A stretch of DNA of 55,540 nucleotides from Saprospiraceae bacterium. Lineage in GTDB: Bacteria; Bacteroidota; Bacteroidia; Chitinophagales; Saprospiraceae. Shown here piece after piece: positions 51,903 to 55,540 of this stretch. The first letter of the stretch is position 1. Every line of letters starts with the position of its first letter. A model generated the notes under the pieces. It was not told the origin of the DNA, did no database searches, and saw only the letters and a list, made by a program, of their open reading frames with translations. The stretch is taken from positions 20,789-76,328 of the forward strand of contig JANQZX010000087.1 of the NCBI GenBank assembly GCA_030728245.1, read 5' to 3'. Made by a program: the position numbers and the translations under genes.

Positions 51903-53951
51903 ATGAGGATTTTTATCATTTTTACCCTATTATACATAAATCAAACATTTGCTTACCTAAATGCTCAAGGTATTGACCCATGGGTGATAGTAGCAGAAAA
52001 TTGGGATAAGGAAAAATATGCTGGCGTGACGGTTGCCAATGGTATGATTGGCATTGTTTCTTCTCAGGAACCTTTTAAAGTGAAAGATGTCGTTTTATCA
52101 GGTGCTTATGATTTATATGGCAGGGGCAGGGTCAGTAATTTCCTAAGAAGTTTTAATCTTTTGAATATGCAGGTGGGCATAGACGGGGAACAGATTAACA
52201 AGGGGAATATTCAACATTTAAAGCAAACGCTGGACATGAAAAATGGTCGCTTTAGTGTTCAACTTGATTTTGGTGACAAAGCCTTTATTACCTATTCTTA
52301 TTATGCTTTGAGACAATTACCTTTTTGTGTCCTCATGGATGTGTCAATTACGGCTAAAAAGGATATTACCATAGGTGCGGCGAGTGTTATGGAGGCTCCG
52401 GATGCACTAAAGGAAGTCCAAAATTACTATAATGAAATAGATAGACCTCATGTGGTCATCAGTTTGCTTACTTCTTTAGCAAAAAGTCCAACGGGAAAGT
52501 TGGAAATGGCTGCTTCCACTTCATTTCTTTTTTCAGAACATCATGGAAATGAGCCCAGAGTGATTCATGAAATGTGGGATAATAACATGCATCTCATGAA
52601 ATTTTCAAAAAAATTAAAAGCGGGGGAAACGTATTCTTTTGCAATTACCGGGAGTTCCATCACCTCAGCTCATCATGATGACCCGCTGAATGAAGCGGAA
52701 AGATTAACCATTTTTTCGAAACTGGAAGGGAAAGACAGATTGATAAATAATCATAAAGCCGCCTGGCAGGAACTATGGAAAAGTGATATTAAGATTGTTG
52801 GCGATGAACAGGCTCAGCAAGATGTTCATAGTATGCTCTATCATTTGTATTCTTTTGTGAGGGAAGGTTCAAATATGAGTATCTCCCCAATGGGGCTCTC
52901 TGGATTGGGCTATAACGGCCATATTTTTTGGGATTCTGAATTATGGATGTACCCCGCTCTATTGGTTATGCAACCAAAAATGGCAAAATCTATGATTCAA
53001 TACAGGTTTGATCGCCTGGAAGCCGCACGACGCAATGCTTTTAATCATGGTTATAAGGGAGCTATGTTTCCCTGGGAAAGCGCAGGGACTGGGGTAGAAG
53101 AAACGCCTGTTTGGGCGTTAAGTGGCCCTTTTGAACATCATATTACCGGCTGTGTCGGTTTTGCAGCCTGGAATTATTACGCGATGACGCAAGATAAAGA
53201 GTGGTTGAGGAACATTGGCTGGCCACTACTTAAGGAAACAGCTGATTTTTGGGCCAGTAGGGTAGAGCGAAAAGGGCCTGGAAAATATGAAATTAATAAT
53301 GTGGTTGCCGCCGATGAATGGGCTGAAAATGTCGATAACAATGCATTTACCAACGCTGTCGCCATTACCAACTTGAAAGCAGCAACTAAAGCAGCGCTTT
53401 TACTGGGAATCGTTCCAGATGCTGATTGGTCTCTTGTTGCTCAAAATATCCCAATCCTTCAAATGAAAGACGAAGCATCAGGAAAAATCATTACGCAGGA
53501 ACACGCAACGTATAAAGGAGAAGGCATCAAGCAAGCGGATGTAAATCTCCTCGCTTTTCCCTTAAAATTTATTACCGATACTGCCCAAATTCGCAGAGAT
53601 TTATATTATTATGCCAAAAGAGTTCCCGATCAGGGTACACCTGCCATGACACATGCCATTTTCTCGTTATTGTCCTCCAGACTTGGAGAATCAAATAGAG
53701 CATATCAATTTTTTAAAGAATCTTACGAGCCTAATTTAAATCCTCCGTTTCGCGTCATTGCCGAAACAAAAGGGGGAACGAATCCCTATTTTGGCACAGG
53801 AGCAGGTGGTGTTTTGCAAGCAGTTTTAATGGGATTTGGAGGACTCGATCTGACAGACAAAGGTATCAATCAAGTAAAGTCAACCCTTCCTAAGCATTGG
53901 GAAAAATTAATAATCACTGGTGTTTTGGGGAAAACGTATGTAGTGGAATAA
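51903..53951 (+). CDS. Secreted glycoside hydrolase family 65 protein
   Basis: I start at ATG 51903 (682 residues, MRIFIIFTLLYINQTFAYLNAQ) with a signal peptide cut after NAQ. The GH65 fold is indicated by the N-terminal DPWVIVAENWDKEKYAGVTVANGMIGIV, the central HIFWDSELWMYPALL, and the catalytic segment AADEWAENVDNNAFTNA. In the family this segment carries the general-acid Glu. Most GH65 enzymes are cytoplasmic phosphorylases of trehalose, maltose or kojibiose; a secreted form suggests a hydrolase such as acid trehalase or a glucosyl-hydroxylysine glucosidase. Substrate unknown. Confidence 0.88.
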   Translation: MRIFIIFTLLYINQTFAYLNAQGIDPWVIVAENWDKEKYAGVTVANGMIGIVSSQEPFKVKDVVLSGAYDLYGRGRVSNFLRSFNLLNMQVGIDGEQINKGNIQHLKQTLDMKNGRFSVQLDFGDKAFITYSYYALRQLPFCVLMDVSITAKKDITIGAASVMEAPDALKEVQNYYNEIDRPHVVISLLTSLAKSPTGKLEMAASTSFLFSEHHGNEPRVIHEMWDNNMHLMKFSKKLKAGETYSFAITGSSITSAHHDDPLNEAERLTIFSKLEGKDRLINNHKAAWQELWKSDIKIVGDEQAQQDVHSMLYHLYSFVREGSNMSISPMGLSGLGYNGHIFWDSELWMYPALLVMQPKMAKSMIQYRFDRLEAARRNAFNHGYKGAMFPWESAGTGVEETPVWALSGPFEHHITGCVGFAAWNYYAMTQDKEWLRNIGWPLLKETADFWASRVERKGPGKYEINNVVAADEWAENVDNNAFTNAVAITNLKAATKAALLLGIVPDADWSLVAQNIPILQMKDEASGKIITQEHATYKGEGIKQADVNLLAFPLKFITDTAQIRRDLYYYAKRVPDQGTPAMTHAIFSLLSSRLGESNRAYQFFKESYEPNLNPPFRVIAETKGGTNPYFGTGAGGVLQAVLMGFGGLDLTDKGINQVKSTLPKHWEKLIITGVLGKTYVVE

Positions 53952-53953
53952 GA

Positions 53954-55366
53954 TTACTTCATTTTCTCGAATTTTAAATGAATTAAATCTGAGGTATCCA
54001 TAAAAATGTGGGTAATGTTTCCTTTTTTATCTGTGATAGGGCGTAAGGAAGTGAAAATGGGACCGGCGGAATATTTTCCATCGGAAGTCTTTTTCACCTC
54101 TGCCTGACCCCGGATAGGATGAATACAGTATAAAGTATTATTTAATAACTGAAATGAATATCGGACATCCATTTCTTTGCAAAAATAATCGCCTTGCCAT
54201 GCCTGTACATCTTGAATGCCCATCGGCGAAGATTCTGTGGCCTTTGTAGTGGAAGCTGTCTTTGGCATTTCATTTTCCAGAGGAAGAGAAAATAAGATGG
54301 ACATGACTTTTTGAGTCGTTTTTATGGCATCAAAGGAGCTATAATTACTTTTTAATAAAATCACCTGATTCGTTGAAGGTATCCAGGTAAACGCAGTGCG
54401 GTAGCCAGCACTTGACCCGGTATGTTGCCAGAAGTTAATGTTTTTAAAAATATCATTTTCAATGCCTAAAGCATAATTAAGGGTGTCGCCATTGGTCAGA
54501 ACGGCTTTTTTAAGTAAGGAATAAATAGGTTGTTCTCCCTGTTCTCCTGCTTTGGTTAAATGTATAAACCATTTTTCGATATCGTCGAGAGACATATAAA
54601 TGCCCCCTTGTCCAAAGGCAGTGCTATTGTCATACATAGTAGCCCATTGATTATTTGAAGGACTGTAGGAATTTGCCATATCTGGAAAAATTTCACCTTG
54701 TTTATCCATGACAAAAGTTTTACTCATACCTAAAGGTTGAAATATTTTGTCGTTCAAATACGCCTCATAGGATAAATTACTTGCTTTTTGGATAATTTCC
54801 GCCAATAGCATATATCCAGTATTACAGTAACTAAAGGTAGAACCAGAGGGAAAATTTTGACCTTCTGACATCTCCACCAACTGCAATGCATCTTCCTGAA
54901 AAATAGGATGGCCCATTCTACCTCCCTGAAGGGCAAGTTTACTGTATATTTCCCTTAATCCACTAGTATGCTGCATCAGTTGAAGAATGGTTATATCTCC
55001 GCTCGATTTATTTATAAGGGTTGGAAAAAAAGTTGAAAGCTTATCTGAGAAGGCTAATTTTTTCTCTTTAATCAAATGAAGAATGGCAAAATTTGTGATA
55101 TGTTTAGCCACAGATCCCAGGTCTGAAACGGTCGATTCCCTGAATGGAGTTCCATTTTCAAGATTGGCCATACCATAACTATTTCTGAAAGAAACATTAC
55201 CATTCGTAATAATACTAAGTGAAAATCCGGGATGTTTTGTTTGATCTATTTTCTCAAATAAAGCATCCATTTTTATGGAAAGGCTTTCCTGTTGAGCCAT
55301 AACACAAACGGAAAGATTGCCTAAGGCAACTATGATCAAAAGTTTTAAACGCAGTGAATTCATCAT
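53954..55366 (-). CDS. Serine hydrolase of the beta-lactamase class C / DD-peptidase family
   Basis: 470 residues. Signal peptide about 1-25 (MMNSLRLKLLIIVALGNLSVCVMAQ). Active-site motifs are DLGSVAKHITN (SxxK, Ser in GSVAK), YCNTGYMLLAE (YxN) and WQHTGSSAGY (HTG, in place of KTG). The C-terminal 130 residues include VQAWQGDYFCKEMDVRYS, a lipocalin-like beta domain often fused to these enzymes. Family members are esterases, DD-peptidases or beta-lactamases, and the function cannot be told apart here. It ends 2 bases from the GH65 stop. Confidence 0.88.
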   Translation of the reverse strand: MMNSLRLKLLIIVALGNLSVCVMAQQESLSIKMDALFEKIDQTKHPGFSLSIITNGNVSFRNSYGMANLENGTPFRESTVSDLGSVAKHITNFAILHLIKEKKLAFSDKLSTFFPTLINKSSGDITILQLMQHTSGLREIYSKLALQGGRMGHPIFQEDALQLVEMSEGQNFPSGSTFSYCNTGYMLLAEIIQKASNLSYEAYLNDKIFQPLGMSKTFVMDKQGEIFPDMANSYSPSNNQWATMYDNSTAFGQGGIYMSLDDIEKWFIHLTKAGEQGEQPIYSLLKKAVLTNGDTLNYALGIENDIFKNINFWQHTGSSAGYRTAFTWIPSTNQVILLKSNYSSFDAIKTTQKVMSILFSLPLENEMPKTASTTKATESSPMGIQDVQAWQGDYFCKEMDVRYSFQLLNNTLYCIHPIRGQAEVKKTSDGKYSAGPIFTSLRPITDKKGNITHIFMDTSDLIHLKFEKMK

Positions 55367-55418
55367 ATTATGGAATAATTTTAGCCTTAAGTTATAAATA
55401 AATAGTTAAATTAAGGGT

Positions 55419-55433
55419 ATCATTTCAATACAT
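55419..55433 (+). promoter_or_regulatory. Possible half-dyad before the last gene
   Basis: ATCATTTCAATACAT, the reverse complement of 15 bases of the dyad before the sulfatase gene. Counted to 22 bases the site is a poor dyad, with 6 of 10 right-arm matches. It lies 5 bases before the ATG at 55438, where a bound repressor would block translation or transcription. Confidence 0.35.
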
Positions 55434-55437
55434 ATCG

Positions 55438-55540
55438 ATGAAAACCTTTAGTTCCCTTATTTTTTTTAAGGTATTTTGCCTGATTGTCATCTTACAAAGC
55501 GCTTGTAAGAATGAAAATTCAACAGATTATACTACCTGGA
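55438..55540 (+). CDS. N-terminus of a lipoprotein, possibly a PQQ-dependent sugar dehydrogenase
   Basis: Partial, cut by the window end after 34 codons. The leader MKTFSSLIFFKVFCLIVILQ, then SAC, gives a lipobox cysteine at residue 23. The mature start KNENSTDYTTW resembles the beginning of Bacteroidota PQQ-dependent glucose dehydrogenases (DYTTW then a GG...NIRYSSL stretch that would lie beyond the window). Only five residues support this, so the function is tentative; the lipoprotein call is firm. Confidence 0.5.
   Translation, partial: MKTFSSLIFFKVFCLIVILQSACKNENSTDYTTW

Overview
The window looks like chromosome from a member of Bacteroidota, most probably the Saprospiria/Saprospiraceae lineage. 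The lineage call is an inference from gene content and promoter style; no rRNA or marker tree was available. The DNA is AT-rich and gene-dense. Many promoters carry the Bacteroidota signature TAnnTTTG with a TTG/TTTG about 19 bp upstream. Typical Bacteroidota families are present: two TonB-dependent receptors (one with a sigma/FecR cassette), LytTR/His-kinase signalling, an RRM RNA-binding protein with a Gly/Arg tail, a Porin_10 barrel, BlaI/BlaR1 with a plug-like tail, and many small lipoproteins. I see no rRNA, tRNA, CRISPR array, insertion sequence or prophage.

Layout. 1-200: paired dyad repeats. 0.2-7.9 kb: lipoprotein, lepA, small lipoproteins, a membrane metallophosphoesterase followed by a 67-aa anti-sigma-like peptide gene, an FAD oxidoreductase and DoxX. 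7.9-10.9 kb: a LytTR response regulator, a 46-aa double-glycine leader peptide with its own promoter and terminator, and a TPR histidine kinase without membrane segments. This is the best candidate for an undescribed peptide signalling or peptide natural-product locus. 11.1-25.7 kb: mostly housekeeping (pbpC, RRM protein, superoxide dismutase, fumC, recN, fabI, porin, MFS plus AraC, LpxH-like hydrolase).

25.8-31.7 kb: a cell-surface signalling cassette made of ECF sigma factor, an HExxH lipoprotein, FecR anti-sigma and an STN-type TonB receptor. A lipoprotein built of three Cys-bounded repeats is divergent from it. 31.8-37.2 kb: a deformylase-like protein with an altered motif II, a lone STAS-like protein, the BlaI/BlaR1 pair with a clear operator, a 72-aa protein coupled to a MNT-type nucleotidyltransferase (toxin-antitoxin-like), and a ferritin-like DUF2202 lipoprotein preceded by two FNR/CRP-type dyads.

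37.6-55.5 kb: carbohydrate genes. These are a GH57 enzyme, then the operon PIG-L deacetylase / 51-aa membrane protein / sodium:solute symporter / IlvD-Edd sugar-acid dehydratase, then a sulfatase, a heme-type TonB receptor operon, a secreted GH65 enzyme, a serine hydrolase, and the start of a lipoprotein that may be a PQQ-dependent sugar dehydrogenase. Together they suggest outer-membrane or periplasmic processing of sulfated or acidic sugars, uptake by the Na+ symporter, and dehydration of a sugar acid inside the cell. That pathway is inferred, not shown. Several small genes that standard callers would miss are included: 3621-3716, 8781-8921, 42624-42779 and, weakly, 16612-16695.
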